Positions 13,901-28,900 of a stretch of DNA of 64,000 nucleotides are shown piece after piece. The notes beneath the pieces were generated by a model. It worked only from the letters and a program-made list of their open reading frames with translations. It did no database searches and was not told the origin of the DNA. The stretch's first letter is position 1. Every line of letters begins with the position of its first letter. Where the stretch lies: the NCBI RefSeq assembly GCF_965638725.1, contig NC_134970.1, positions 4,779,001 to 4,843,000 of the forward strand, read 5' to 3'. Both the position numbers and the translations under genes were made by a program. This DNA comes from Aptenodytes patagonicus. Taxonomy: Eukaryota; Chordata; Aves; Sphenisciformes; Spheniscidae.

Positions 13901-16900
13901 CCACAGTACTCTTTTGTCTGCTCCCAGAACTTGAAATAAAGCCTTTCACATCAATATTCAATCACAAGACAACAGCTCCAAATGTAGTAATTTTCTTTCC
14001 CCCTCTCAAGCAGCAGAGTACAGGTCAAGTCCCCCGGGGAAGTGGGGAAGATGGGCCAGATATAGCTTTTCCTAACAGGTACTGGAACACCATCTGCTGA
14101 TCAGGTGGTTTAATACTTCTGACATCACCTCCAATAAGCCCTTTTCCGCTTAAGCAGTATCCCCAGCGGTGGATACTGCTTAAACATTACCCCTGTTTAG
14201 GAAAAAAAAAAAAAACAAACCAAAACCCCAAAAAACTTCTTTTCCAGACTGCAGGAAGGAGGCATGCAATAGTGCTAGACCTAAACCAGGGAAGGCGAGC
14301 ATGTTCACCTGACGATTTTAAACGAGACCAAGCATCTAGGATGTCAAACCTACTCAAACTTGTTCACTACAGAAACAGTACTGTACCAATATGAAAATTA
14401 AGTCTGTGGCAGAATGCCTCCTGCCCTGGACAGGAAGGGCAAGGCTGGAACAGGACTCTGATCTTCAGACCTACCTTAATAATGGCCTCCAAAGGAAAAG
14501 CTAACTTGTTTTATTATGTCACAAATAGAAACACCGTAGTAGAGAAAAAAAAAAACCTCAAAAATCAATGAACTTTCACATACTCCACCCCATCTCCAAA
14601 AAGGACCATAAAGTTATCCCTTCCGAAGCAAGCAAGAAACTAAATTTCTGCTTTTATCTCAGATAATCCATGTCAAATCCACCTAAGAATATTCTGTAAA
14701 TACAAAAAGAAACAAAAAAACCCCAAAACGACAGCAACAAAAAAAAAGGGGGGGGGGAGGGAGAAAGGCCACTTACCCTACATCTGAGGTTAGATTATAA
14801 TGGCTCACATCTTGTTAAGAGTACTGATCATGAACTTTGGGTTACTAGCTAAACCAGCTTACTTAAATTTAGTGAAATCCTCTCTGGTACTGCTTCACTC
14901 TCCTTTTTGGCTTTTCTTTTCCACAGTATAGCTGACCTTTGCTATGTCCGCTGTACTTCCAACAGGTATCGGTTCTTACACCTACATTCTTAGAAAAGAC
15001 AAAGCATCTACTCCTCAGCCAAGGGAGTCTGTTGGTACACTTTACCTCCCGGTGCCCACACCACTCTCCTCTCGCTAGGAAGGGTAAGGATATACACCAC
15101 AGGGAGAGACCTAGTGAAAACTGAAGGCCACGTTACTGCCAAAACCCCACATCCAGAATTTCTACACAGGAACTTTCTCAGAAGTGCATATATTAGCAGT
15201 TCCACATCTATCCACCTGCAAGTGCAAATCAACTACGAAGCAATTGCCAAGCTCTGCACTCCGAAAATAGGCAAGGGGGGGAAAAAAGCCACCTCCAGCC
15301 CAAAGCTGACCACCAAAAATGGAATTGAGTTTTCCCACCCAAATTAAACCTAGTATTGTAGCTATGAAAGGTTTAGGTACGTCCACTATCTCACCAAAGC
15401 TGTACTTAGTAACTGATTTTTATTTTTCATCAACTGATACACAGAGCTGTTACCAATCTTTGCCGGGATACGTACAACAGACAGCCGCAGAGCAGTACTC
15501 CCCGCCTGAAGCACCTGAGATAAAGTTTGTGCAGAGAAGCTGTATCATATACAGACGGCCTCTGCAGTCAGACAATGCCCTGTCTCTTCAGGGAACACCG
15601 CTATCCACGAAGCAGCCACTAAAAGGCAGCGGCTTTCAGTCACTGCTAATTCAGGTTGTATTTGAACTGATAGGTGAAAGGCTTTATTTTTTAATCATTT
15701 CCTAAGCCATCCATTTCACTTTCAGTGAGCGAGAATCTTGAAGCGGGAGCCAATACAGCTTATAGCAATTTATGTTTGGGGTGCAAAACACAAAAAGGGT
15801 GATTGGTAGTCTGTCAAACAGTTAATCCCGCGCATGCCATCAGTAAAAAAAATGCATAGCCCTGGTGCAAAGTAGGTCACTAAAATATGATCCACTGGTA
15901 GAGGACAGGCAGTTCATCCAGTTAGGAACTAAAGTGCTGTAGGTGAACTAACATTAGGGCTTTATTAAGTCATTCAGCAACCAAGTGTTATTGTCCTACA
16001 CAGCCTGCTTAAAGTACAGTAAAGCATTTTTAAAGGATTTTAAAAATCAAACTAGTTTGACATACGACAGTACACACCTACACATACTGGCTGCATTAAC
16101 AGGTGGATTCTGAATTGTAAATAATCCTGCAATTTCACACACAAGCAAATAAAAACAGTCAAAATATCACTCAGACTCATATAGCATCCACCAAGCAAGC
16201 TTTTGAGAGAGATTTAAAGTAAAGATAATTTAAAAGTCACCTACAATTATAAACAAGACAAGGACACAGACAGGAATAGTCCTTTGATTGACTGTTCCTG
16301 ACAGGTAGCTTCTGGGATCAAAATGTTGAGCTCTGTAGCCTCCCCACACCAGCTAAAAAGAAGTTATCTGGTTAATCTTAGGGTTTGGGGGTGTGGTTAT
16401 TTTTTCTCTTTTCAAAATTATGTAAAACTCAGGAGCACATCTAGAGAGATATTTTGACTTATTTGCACACGCAACTGGAGCAGGCTCCAGCCACTAATAG
16501 TTACAGCACCCAGACAAGATTATATAAATTTTAAGAAGGACTTGAAGCAAAAACAAAAAGGTGGATCTGGTAGAGTCTATCAGAGGCAAAAATATTTTAC
16601 TATAACATGAGGAGTTGGCAGAGTCAGACAGTCAAATTCAAAACCTTCCTTAGCAGGTCTGGCAGAAGCAGAAGGGAAAGGCTTTGCAGTTTGTAACGAA
16701 GAACTATTACATACATCACAGTCTCATCACCTACCCATTCTCCTGTTCTCCCAGGGCACCTACCTTACTGTATGTCACTACCGACAAGTTGTTCGAGTGA
16801 CTGCTGGGGGAGAGATTTACAGAGTTTTGTGACAGTCCATTCTGATCTTGTTCGATTTGGTCAGGAGCAGGCCCCCATGTGTTTTTGCTGATTGTGCCTA

Positions 16901-19900
16901 GCTCGGAACCCCCAGGGTCTTTTAGGTTGTTTTCATCTGGTTGCCTGTTCTTCTGTGGAGAGGCGAATGGGTTAAAGTTTCCTTCTACCTTGCGATGCGG
17001 TTGCGTGTTGAACTCTGTTTCAAAGGATGACAGCTGCTGTGTTACACCTAGAAGTCCTCCAACTTCCACGCTGAGGATCACCCAGATGACATCTGTGGAA
17101 AAAGACAGACACTCGGGTTGTCACTAGATGGAGTTTATGAAGAAGGGGGCAGAAGGAGAAAAACAGAACACGAATTCCATCCTTTACAATAGCAAGAAAA
17201 AAGACTGATTGTTTAAAATACATTTTTATGAAGTATCAGAAGTACTGGTTAAACACTAATTTAGCGTCCAATCCTTCAAGAAAACCAGGCAAGTTTTACT
17301 CCTACTGAACTTACATGAACCAGCTAAGAACATATAAAAAAACCAAACTGACACGACAACTTGAAGCTCCATACTTCAGATTACCAACAGGATGCACTGA
17401 AAAAAGAAAACCTTAAGTGACTTTATCCAAGGCTACGCAGCAAGACTGAAATGAGAGCCAGGAGATATCACTGCCAATCTTCTACTCTGACGGTGAAGAA
17501 AAGGCAATGTTTTTGTTTAGCCTTGAAAGGCTTGACTATTAAAATAAAACAACAAAAGGGTGACTTAGAAGGTAATTATGTTTGACAATTCACTGCAAAA
17601 TATCTCTATTCCAGTTCCAAAACACTCACAGTAGGTGGATAAGAAACCCAGGCTTGGTAGACTATTACACAAATTTGCAAACTACTGGTTAGAATAAGAA
17701 ACATATTTACAGTTCTTACCCAATGCATGTCTGTCCCTTGTACATAGATAAGATTGTTATTTTACTCACCATTTCATTTACACTTCATGCAAACATTAGG
17801 GCCTATTTACATAAATACATTTCTTGGTATGCATCCAAATTCAGTTTTATTGCTTCCCCCCCCCCCCCACCTCTCCATTAAATGTGCTCCAGTTTTGTTC
17901 TGCTGCACGGAGAAGGAGAATTAAAAAGAACAGCAGCAATACCTTATCTCATCTCAGCAGATCTAATAACAGCACCTCATGTCACACGTAATTGTTTCCA
18001 GGTTTTCTGCAGTCAAGTGTTAACCTACAAGGGGCTCTTTCGTGCTGCCACTGGTGGCCTGGGGGAGGAGACAGCAGGTCCTTCTGCTGTTCGGTTTTAC
18101 CACCGCAGCTTCCCAAGCAGCACTAGTTCACTGAAGCTCTCCTTCCAGTCCCTCCCCAGGTTTAACACGGCTGGGCTCATTAGTTTGCATTTTACGACCC
18201 AATTAAAGACAGTGGGATTTTACCTCACAAAAATACGACTTGCTTAAGGACCCCCAGCGCCCTGCCAGGGCTGTGGCCCCCTTATAAACACCGTCAAGGC
18301 TCCACAACAGCCCAGACCACCGCGCCCACCAGCTGCCCGCTGCCCCCTCCCGCGGCCGGGCCGGGCCGGGCCGGGCCGCGCCGCCCGCCGCGGAGCGACA
18401 CCGCGGCGCCCCCTGCTGCCCGCCCGCCGCGCAGGCCCGGCCAGGCCCGGCCCGGCCCGGCCCCGCCGCTCGCCCCGGTGCTATCAAAGCCGTGCCGGGA
18501 TGAAAAACCACCGGGCGACAGCCCCGGCCGCTTGCCAGGCCCTCACAGCCCTGTTGGGCCTAACCTCCGGGGGATAACTAGCAGAAAAGCCATTAGTTAC
18601 ATGGCAGGGGAAGGGCATCTTTGACTCAAAGCTCGGTAGCCAAAGGGATTTTAATGTGTAGATCGTTTTCTTTCAAAACATGCAACTTCAGGAAGTTTAG
18701 TAAGATCGTAAACCGTCAGCAGCTGGGAAAAGCTCAGCTTTATAAACACACAGGCCTCTGGCAGGCAACGCAAGCTGAGCAGGCCTTTCAACCTGCGCGG
18801 AGGAAGTGCCCTTTCTTCAGGGACAAGTTATATCCACTTCTGACACCGAAGAGTCGTACGTTTACTGACAATTCTGCCAAAAACCCTGTACTTCTGAGCA
18901 AAGAGTTATTTTTGACTCCGAGTGTTAACATCTCTCACTCAAACCCATGTAACTTGGGATACTCCCAACTGCCAAAACAGACACAAAGATGTTCTCAGTA
19001 TAAACTAAAGCTGGCTAAAAATGACTGAAACACTCCAAATGAAGGAAGACGTTGATGCCTCAGCCTGAGCCACCAGGCAAAATATCAAAAAGTGTTTTTT
19101 AAACACAGAAAAATGGTTCGTGGTAGATGCACCAAGTTACACTATTAAAACCTGGGCCTTAACTAAACTTCTCAGGTAAGGTTTTCACCACTTAAACAGA
19201 TTTTATGCCCATACATAGTTCATGATGTTCAGCGCTGGAGAACTGGGAAAGAACCCCAACAAGGACCGACCGGGAAAGAGTCTCCAGGAGAACAGCGCAA
19301 GTCCCTTTGTTTTTCAGAGCTTTCTGTAATCTGCAACTTGTTCCAGTCTTTAGAAAACAGTTCTGTGCTGACCGAGACAACAAAGCAGCTCACTTGATGT
19401 TTTCGCTATTCTATTTTCTATATTTAGTCTCAGAGCTGGCAGACCTCTACCTTCACCATTTGGTTATCAGGAGAGCGCCCGCGAGGGGCCAGGAGTGTCC
19501 ATTTTGTCTGCAGTGGGAATATCACGAAGAAGATACTGAAGTGCCAGAAAAGGGATCACTCACCTCCGTAATAGAGTCCCGTGGCAGTGCACATTCGCCA
19601 CTGTCCCTGATACATTCCTGCTGTGCTGGGGCTGCACATCTGAACGCTGACGTCTGCAATCTCCTGGGGCTCCAGGGACCTGACCATCACCATGTTTACG
19701 TGGCCAAATTGGTCTCCCCCGACATACTTCAGACAAACCCCCGGGGGCCATGCCTCTGTCCCTGGGATTAAACAGAAGAAAGAATTACTGACAGTGCACC
19801 AGAAAAAGCTTTGTGTCTGTTTGTGTAAGACTGGATGAAACATGCTTATTAAAACAGTTGTGCGATTGTTGAACGGTCAAAGGAATACCAAGATACACAT

Positions 19901-22900
19901 AACACAGCCAGCAATGGATGCTGAAGAATACAGTTTTCAGACAAGGCTTAACTGGTCCATTTAGAGACCAGCAGGACAATTTATATTTCTATTTGAATAA
20001 TCTCTGGGTCTTCTTTACACAGAAAAATTCTCAAAGTCACGGTGTAACAGCTGGGGGAAAAAAAAAATCAACATAACCGACACACATGTATTTTACCAAG
20101 GCTGGAGACAAAGATGAGGTCAGATCTAGGTGGGTTCCCCCCCCATTTCTTTCTGCCTCCCTACATGTAGGTCCTGAGCCTTGTGACATCAAAATACGTT
20201 ATTAATACAAAGTGCTGGAAACGTTTTCTTTCAGGGATTCGTTCTTTTTAAAGCCTGTTAGCAGTCTCGGGAGGAACTAATAGTTCGAACTATAATTGAA
20301 GAACTAGTACTATTTTCTAAATGGATTTATTTCCCCTGTTGCACCATCCCTTCTCTCAGCCTTGTGCAAAGGTGGAAGGGATTGTGAACGTATGATTTAT
20401 TTGTGGAGATCAATGTTTAGACTGCAGATACTGGGATTGACAGCATGACCTGGCAACCTGTAGAGATACAGAAAACAGTTACTGCATGCAAGCACAGCCA
20501 TCTCCGCCAAAGATAACAAGTACTGGATCAGACAAAAAGAAAAGTGCTTCCGAGACTCGTGAAAAATCAGTTCAGCAGAATTTTCTTTTGCTTCTTCCCC
20601 AGTAATGTGACATGACTAAGCCAATGACTTTGAGAATACCTCCGGCTTGGTTGAGGTCGACGGAAACGGCTAAGGAAAGCCTGAACCACCACGAAGCTTG
20701 GAACCACTCTATGTCTAGTCTGAGACGAGAGCAGTGGATGCTGATCTGACCTTAGGTTACCGCAAAGAGCATCCTTCGCAACAGCTTGCCTGCTAATTTA
20801 ATCCCTGCGGATGCTTCAGTGAAGACATGGCAGGGACTGGTTTTCTAGTCAAGTCCTTATTTGTGGAATTCACAATCTAGCAGGGAAGGCATGATGTGAA
20901 CAAGTAGTGTGGGATATTCGGGGGGGGGGGGGGGGTGTATATATCACTGCAATTGGAAACAGTGCTGAGATAGGGAGGTCTTTGAAAGAAGAGCTGAGCG
21001 ACCAGCTGACCTCACACTACGGCGTGTGGGAGTTGAGTATGAAGTCTCATCTGAAAAGGTTGGCAGCCCAGCAACATGGTTCAGTTTAAGTAATTTATGT
21101 GATTTTTATCGGTTTTAATGGCTTTAGGCTTGCAAGGTGCCTAGAATGCTGCAACTGATAAGCCCCATAAAATGAAATGATGATTATATCATTCTATTTC
21201 AGTACACTCATCTCTCAGGAGATGATAAATTGTAGTAACTGTCCTGCAGAGCCAGCAGCAGCTGGGGGTAGAGTGGGAAGAGGAAATAAGTCTGTTAAAT
21301 CCTGCTGCTCTTCCAGCAACGGTTCTACTATACAAACTGGTCTTTTGGCAGACAAGCCAAGCACCGTCCTGGAAGGTATCAGAGCAGGGTATTAGTTTTT
21401 AATAACACATCTGAAAACCTGACTGAACCTAGCTTACTGCTTGCATGCTTAAAATCGACAATCTCTCAGAGCTCTGCTCGTCATACTTGTCAAGACACTA
21501 AACACTTCAGTGACACATGCCTCAGGTATTTCGTGTTCTAGAACTGAAGTCATTTAATCAAGGGTTCCTGTAGAGCTGTTAAAAACCTTGGCTTTGCTTC
21601 AGTTATCTACCTAACAAGCAGATATTATCTAGAAACACTACAGTCCTTTGATATTATACCTTAATTAAACCATAAAATGGTTTTAAAATGCTGCGGTCCT
21701 CCTTAAACTGCACAGTCATAACACAGTATGTGAAGTTGCATTTAACCAAAACATGCCTCAACAGCATGGTTTTAACAAGATCTGGCCTCCATCACCACTG
21801 TTAGAGTACAGATGTACTTTTTAAGAAGTCAGGCTTTAACCCACACAGAAGCCAAAACAAAAGTTGGCCTTGCCAGGAACTCGTAAGCCAAGATTAACTC
21901 CCTTTCCTCATTTTAGAAGACCCATGGATTTCAGAAGGTCAAACATTCCAAGAACAATGAAACATTGCTTGAACTAGGATGTTGAATTAGGGCTGAATTT
22001 GCATGCAGGAAAGAGTACATCAGAGGAACAGGAGAGGAAGGAGTCTGAAAGGAGCAAGATAGGGGTGTAGTCATAACACACGCAAATGAAGTTACTAATA
22101 GTGGACAAACAAGATCTGTCAAACTTACTACATTTGTAAGACTTGTATTTGAGACGCAGTTATAAAAAAAATTGCCGGCCAATTTTTCACATTACTGGAG
22201 TTTAAGCAAGCTATACGTGTCACCTTTCCATTGTACTAAGTCAAACAAATACATCTAGAAGAAGTAAACTGAAATAATTAAGCCCTTTCTCTAGAATACA
22301 GTCTTTATAAATTAGTGTTCTTAAACACACACACACACACACACCCCTCTCCTCACCTCTCCTGTCCTAGATGAAATACTCCTAGATTTTTAGTATGGTT
22401 TTAGTCTCTGGTCTAGTCTCTGTTTAGTCTCTGAACAGCACTCGAGTACTGCAGTTATTTACAAGGAGAAATACTAACACAGCTGAACTTTACTCATGAT
22501 GATTCATGATATTGTACCTTGTTGTGCTATCATTCTTCTTCACAAAAGTGCAAGCAGGTCAATTCAATTCAGACACACAGCTTAAACATTCATGCAACAT
22601 CCTGTCATCGCAACACGTGAAGACGAGGTATTCCGCTTTGCATCCACAGATCTCATTTTTCTCTCTGACTGCATCCTAACAGATCAAGCACTGAGAATGT
22701 CTTTTGCCCAGTCTCACTTCCTGGATTCCAGTCACTGTTTTGTCCTTTTTCATACTGGAATGTGGTCTCTCCAGCCTTGCATCCTCTCAGCATGAAAAAC
22801 CAATTCTGTCAAAAGTGGATTAAAAAGTAAAGGGTACCTGCCACGTTACCCTTGCACGGCTACCTCTTCTCAGAGTTAGATCGTTGCATCACTGCCTCCA

Positions 22901-25900
22901 CAGAGAACACAGTTCTATAGAGAGCCGAATGACCAAGCGACACGGACATTCAGAGAAATGGTGTGATGAAGGGTAGTGGTAATATACAGCTGGTCATGAG
23001 CTAAAAGGCTTTGAGATTAAAAGGCATCTCTTCATTGACTTAAAAATGTATTCCACTTGTTTGCATCAAGTGATCAGAAACATGACTAGCTAAGGATTCT
23101 TAACCTATTTTCAGATCTAACTACTTCCATTAAAAACAAACAAAAACCCAACCCAAACCAAACAAGCCCCCAAACCTTGCACTTCGATTTCTTTTACCTG
23201 CCTCTTCTTACAGAAGTTTCCTAGAGCTTTTGTTTGTGTGGTGGCACAAGGAACAAGACTGGGGAACTGACCGACCTGCGCATCTTGCTACAAAATGTTT
23301 GTGCCGACATAAGGAAGGGAATACGCACAGGTTGGCAGGCTACCTCCTTCAGTAGCAGGGTGGCTCTATTCCAAGTTAAGTGCACACGAACCTACTGCCT
23401 TAAGCCAGCATCTCTTCCATTAGATCTGCCATCCTATCACGTAACACACGCTACATGGGTTTCGCTACCGTCTAAAAGCCTTACCTGTGTTTTGTATCCT
23501 CCATGTTTTTGTAAACTGGGTATCAGGAGGGATGGACTCTCCTTCACCGATGGTGACATCTTCAACAAAGGACATGGAGGGTACATTGATATTTGGACTC
23601 TCGAAATCATAGTAGGCTCCAATGGCGGCTTGTAGATTCCTAGAAAGCAAAAAAGCAGATTACAACCTAAAGTACAGGTGGCTCAGGTCCTTTTCACAGG
23701 TTTATATACGTCATCCTAAACAGTTAAGCAAAAATATTATCCAGACTATATTAGCGCTGCTGCTCACGTTTTTTTTAAAGCTTTTATCTCTATCACACAT
23801 GGATTCTCCAAGATAACAGAGCTCAAAATACAGCATTTTACTTGCCAGGGACACTATTTTAGACCGCTTTTCTACTCTGCTTCTTACTTTCACTGGAAAT
23901 TGCGGGACTTAAAAGTCTTGGAGACCTCTACCCCATTAGCTCTTTATGAAATTTGCCGAAAAGTTAAAGAGATACTGAGGGAAGTGCTAAGCAGCAGCAT
24001 GTAAACAACAGGGAGGTTTCTTTATACCAGCCTTGTTTCCTCAGCTAATTTCAAAAGGAGTGAACCTCGTCATTTTATTTTGGCACAAAAGGTCCAAAGG
24101 AGCACAAGACGAACAAAACACAAAGAAGGCTCTTATGATAACTCTCGGGGCCAAAGGGCATCCGTAGCTACGGATAATAACTCGAGCCTTGCTGCTTTTG
24201 AAACATATGGTCATGTATGAGCCACGAGTACTCTAAGGCTATTTATTAATCATTAAAGTGCCTGCTCAGCTCTGGATAGTCACAGCTCAAAGGAACTTAT
24301 AAACCATCTGAGTCAAAAGTTCTTACTGGATAAAGACAAATGACAGTGGAAGTCTGTGATATATTAAGGACGTTCAGAAAGCCACAAATGCTATCGATTC
24401 CCGAGTCGTGGTGTAGCTGAAACTCATACAATAATTAATTTGAAAAGAGGAGCAAACAGGAAGAGGATTCATGAGTCTTAGCCGCCGTTCCACGATATAC
24501 TATTAAGTTATTACGTAAGTGTTTGGCAAGTCATGCAATTCCTCTGTTTACGCATGCCTGTGAGGTTGTGGCCCTAATTTACATGATGTGAGTAGGTGCT
24601 GTGAGAATGGAGATGAGTAAAATCTCACCAAAAGCAATGGGCATAACAACTGCTTTTTATTCACGATTACAAAAATCTGTGTTGCTTTTTTGAGCAGGAC
24701 AGGAAAAAAAAAACCCAAACAAACAACCTTCAAGAACTGGGAACCACCACCTAAAACAAAGCCATGCAGGAGGCTAGTGAGAAGCTGCACTATATGGGTA
24801 CAGTGGTATACTGAGGGTTTGTATTGTGTGGTGGAGTGTCATGTGTCTAAACCAAAGCCAGAAAGCCAAGGTGAAAGCAAGAGAAACATTTGCAGCATGA
24901 CCCTGAGAAAGAGCAAACACAGGGCTTTTTGGACTGCTTGCCAGCTGGAAAGGGGCTCGAAACGGTGAGCAAAGAAACTGCCTCCTGTTCAATTCCTACA
25001 CTGTTCAAGGGGAAAAAAAAAAAATAAATCAGACATTCTGGATAAAATCAGAACTGCATAGGAGAAGTATCACTGCTTTCTCCTCACAGACAACATCGGG
25101 GACCCAAAGTGTAGTAGCTAATAGCACTGGAGCTTGGGTCAATGAGGTGTAATAGCAGTATTAGGCAGATCTGTGAGCCACCTGCGACGGGGTCGAGTGG
25201 GAGAGGACCTAAACAACAGATGTATCAGTTTGGTAATCCATCACGAATGACAGAAGATAATCACCACAGGAGTTACTGACATCCTGCTAAGTCTCCCAGA
25301 GCAGAGCCAGTGTGTTAGGAGGCACTGGAGGAATGTTCTGCACAACGATCGATTGGCAAATTCAGCAAACTGAGGCTTACAGCGAGACCTTTCGCCATCA
25401 ACACGGCACGGACTTTGATACGAAGGGGAGACAAAAGAGCCACCGTGTAAGACTTCCACATTTAGAACAATGAATTTCAGACCAGAAGCCATTATTCAGC
25501 TTGAGGCATTTTCTACTTAGGAGTGTCAGGGCTATATTTAATACAACCAGCTCAGTCAAATGCTACAGGAAGGGTGCATGTTACATTAGCCAATAAATAG
25601 AGACAAATGCTCAGTTTTACGTCACCAACCGCCTGTTGCTTATACACTGCACAAGATTTACATAACTCACAACAGGGCTGTGCCAAGAGACTCCTGTTTG
25701 CTCAACCAGCTAACACTATCATCCCGAGTTTAGCTTTCACTACGATTTCTTCCTGTATCACAGCAATCTGAGGCAAAAGGTATTCCAAGAGCTGCAAAAG
25801 ACAGCAATACAGCTCTTTCTCTTCCTAATCCTGAAACACATTTTCAGACATACCACAACATCTTGTGAGTTATGATTCTGGAATCGGTAGTAATGACGGT

Positions 25901-28900
25901 TTATTGACATTGAGAGGAAAAAATAAAAGTTCCAAGGGGAAGACTTCTGCTGTAATTCTCTGTAAGGCAGCCTGCACTGCTTTTTGTTTGCTTGGCTGCA
26001 AATACACTTCAAAAGGTAGTGGGCTATTTGTGCACCTAGGCCCTCTGCCAACTCTCTTCCCCTCCCTGTGTCATATTTCATTGCTTGCTTTGCCATTGGG
26101 AAACAACTCCAGTCCTCCGCAGCGTTTAGTTAAAAACTAACTAAAGAACACATGCTGAAAAACAGATCTGCCACCCTTTTGTGATCAGATAGTCACAAAC
26201 ACACCTTCCCGCTCCCACCGTTTTGATCAACGTGCAGCGGGTTTTGTTGGGGGTGAGCCCTTTTGCTCGTTCAGATACATCTTGGCCTTCCCACAAGAGA
26301 ATTAAAAAGAAGCTTCCAGAAACCAAAGAGAAATTGAAAGTGGCAAGGGCCAAAGTCAGGATGACAAAGCAAATCTGACTTAAGTTCAAGTTCTTTGACA
26401 CAGACAACCCTAAGAGATAGCCACTGAGAGGCCGTATGGCACCGCTCTGCTGCAAGAGATACCCACAGCGCTCACATTTGAGTCGTGTTCTCTGCTTACA
26501 CAACCAGCAAAGCCAGCAACGTAGCACTGCTAGCTTTGTTTCCACTCCTTCCAAGAGACAGTGCTCCCCCTCCTTCCCTCCCCCCAAAAAACCCAAGTAT
26601 TGGTTTGAATGCAGTACTTTGCTTGGGGAAAATGAGTGCCATTTGCAGAGGCAAACCATTTGCAAACCTGATTATTTGCAGGTTCTTGAGACTAAGTAGC
26701 ACACCCTACCGCTCTGCCTTTCTACTACAGGCACAGTATTAGTGGACTTTACAACCAAATGCGAGCATTTAATGAGAGAGATGGCTTCAAGGTCAACACA
26801 CTCAAGGCCCTGAAATTTTTATTTTTTTTTATATATACATATATATGTATATATTATATATATACACACACACGATTTTTTTTTTTTAGGTCTTTACCCT
26901 TGTGCCCCAGCTGTAATTGCATAGCACCAACTGCAGATACTGCAGGGACAGGAACGAAGAGCTAGATCTCCGAGAGCAAGGGGTTATCATCTAAAGGCTT
27001 CTGCTTACACATCCATGCCTGCTTTATTTTACTCCTCCCAGGTGTGACTTGCACCACACTAGCCCTTTGCTCTCTGCCATATGAGATAAATTACTATTAT
27101 AAACCAAACAACTTTGAAATGAAGATGAGCGTGCCAAATCTAGCCAGTGTAATTCACATGACTGATCTCTGCTAATTACAGGGATGGCCATACATGTCTG
27201 CCTTAACATAGCCCTCCAGGTGTCAGGCCCTCCTTACCTTTCCTAAATTAAGCAATTTTTCCATTTTTAGAGCAGTCCTGGACTGCAACAGTCTGTGGCT
27301 CAGCCGTACTTACAAAGCAGGTCTGACAGGATTTAGCCTCAAACTCAAGAAAAAAGCCTGCAATCAGAAGTCACCCCAGTGACCTGGTGAGCCTACTTAA
27401 AACCAAACCAGTGCTCAATTTTAGTCCTAAGAGCAAGATCCTGGAAAGAGAGAGGGGAGAAGGCAGCAAATAAAGGTTATAGCTCCATATTATTATAGAT
27501 CCGTATTATCAACCTCCTTCCTCTCCAGGGCCATCCCATGACTCTTACGTGTCAAGTGCTTTTCCAACAAAATCCTACCCGCAGCACCAGAGAAAGTGTT
27601 CCTTTTCAGATGAATTCTTTCGCTCTGCTCCTTTGTTTCAAGCCTCAGGAGCTAAATTACAATAGTGAAGTTAAAACCTTCTCTGCTAATAGCTCTGGAG
27701 ATGTCCCTTAACAACTCTTAAGCGTTTGCAAAGAGGTGGTTTATCTTGAGCCATTCTTTCCCTTCCCTGTTTTTTTCCAGACAGCCTTTTGTTATGTTAA
27801 ACCAATATATTTAGACAGTAATTACTCCCAATTAACTAGGTCACCACGCAGTATTCAAAAATAAAAGAAAGTCTTCCAAATCAATTCACAAACTAGAGAC
27901 CTCCTTATACAACCTAACTGTTGTGCAAACAAAAAGTAATATACAGGTAATTGGAATTTTTTTTTTTAATTAATTGAATCAGCTTCTTTTTTAAGAGAAT
28001 GAAGAAACCGAAGCACTGATGCCTACTCACTGCGGCCTTATGCAAAGCAGGGCATATGCACAATACCTAATCCTTCTGTTACCAATAAAACACATGATTC
28101 TTTCAACATACACAAGTTAAGCATCTTGGAAGGAAAGCAATACAAACAGGTCGTCCTAACACACCAGACAAGGGACATCAGAGTCCTGGCAAGCAGATGC
28201 TCTCAAAACAGGTAGAGGGAAAGTGAATCGGAGGAATCGTCTACCATCCCGCAGCTGTAACCCTCCCACACACCTCTCCCACCAACCATCCTGCTCGGCT
28301 GACACAAGGAATGGTATTTTGGTTTTGTTTTCAATCCAGCAGCTGAAAGATCTGAACTGGAAAAAAATCCCTTACGATGTGCAGGTCGTCTAATGTATGT
28401 GGCGACACATAAGAATTCCACTCCAAAATAACATTTGCAGTAGAAAGCAACAACTTTAAAATTTTAACGATGTTACAGGAATCTGTAAGATTTCATTTAT
28501 TGTCAAATTCTTCGATGAAAGATCAAAAGATTTTTTTTTTTTTAAAGAAAGATTTTTTGGGGGGGTAAAAATCCAAATCAAATCAAAGCTTAAGCTCAAA
28601 ATCCAGCGTGCAAATTCTGCTCTTACTAGCTCCTGCCCACTCCTACAGCCACACCACCTATCACCAGCTAACGGGTGAAAGTTTCCAGCGCTCTGAGTCT
28701 CCTGAGCTGTCAGAGAAAGCAAAGGCTAGACTTCTCAGTGCGATACCGAGTTAGCTTTCAATTTCGAATTTCACCCAGGACGTAGCCCTTTAGATCATAC
28801 ACAGACAGTAAGTAGAGGACATTTATTAAGTCAAGTAGAAAGCACTTTGACAAATGGACTCGGTCACTTCGTTGTGCAGAGCAACTGTAATAAAGTGAAT

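Larger units (their letters stand above)
7943..16763 (-). other. ILRUN: ILRUN intron 4
   Basis: An 8.8 kb AT-rich intron between coding exons 4 and 5. It contains poly-A/C low-complexity tracts at 14202-14236 and 14702-14762 (the latter ending in a G run) and a short AT tract near 12660. I saw no CR1 or other recognisable interspersed element, and no exon-like sequence with both splice sites. Confidence 0.8.
17093..19563 (-). other. ILRUN: ILRUN intron 3
   Basis: 2.47 kb intron. Holds a MIR-like fragment (17412-17490), a C run at about 17855-17869 and a sharp GC-rich islet (18285-18490). Outside these no coding sequence is supported. Confidence 0.85.
19762..23484 (-). other. ILRUN: ILRUN intron 2
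   Basis: 3.7 kb intron. Contains a G run at about 20920-20935 and an (AC)10 microsatellite at 22325-22344, plus an A/C low-complexity tract at 23132-23176. No other feature was recognised. Confidence 0.85.

Noticed and set aside
16731-16763. ILRUN ending in VGALGEQENG
   Set aside because: This is read-through of the GTAGGT donor; the true 3' exon at 7907-7942 continues the conserved C-terminus in phase.
26141-26665. 174-codon minus-strand frame in ILRUN intron 1
   Set aside because: About one frame this long is expected by chance in 64 kb; no family motif, and composition looks random.
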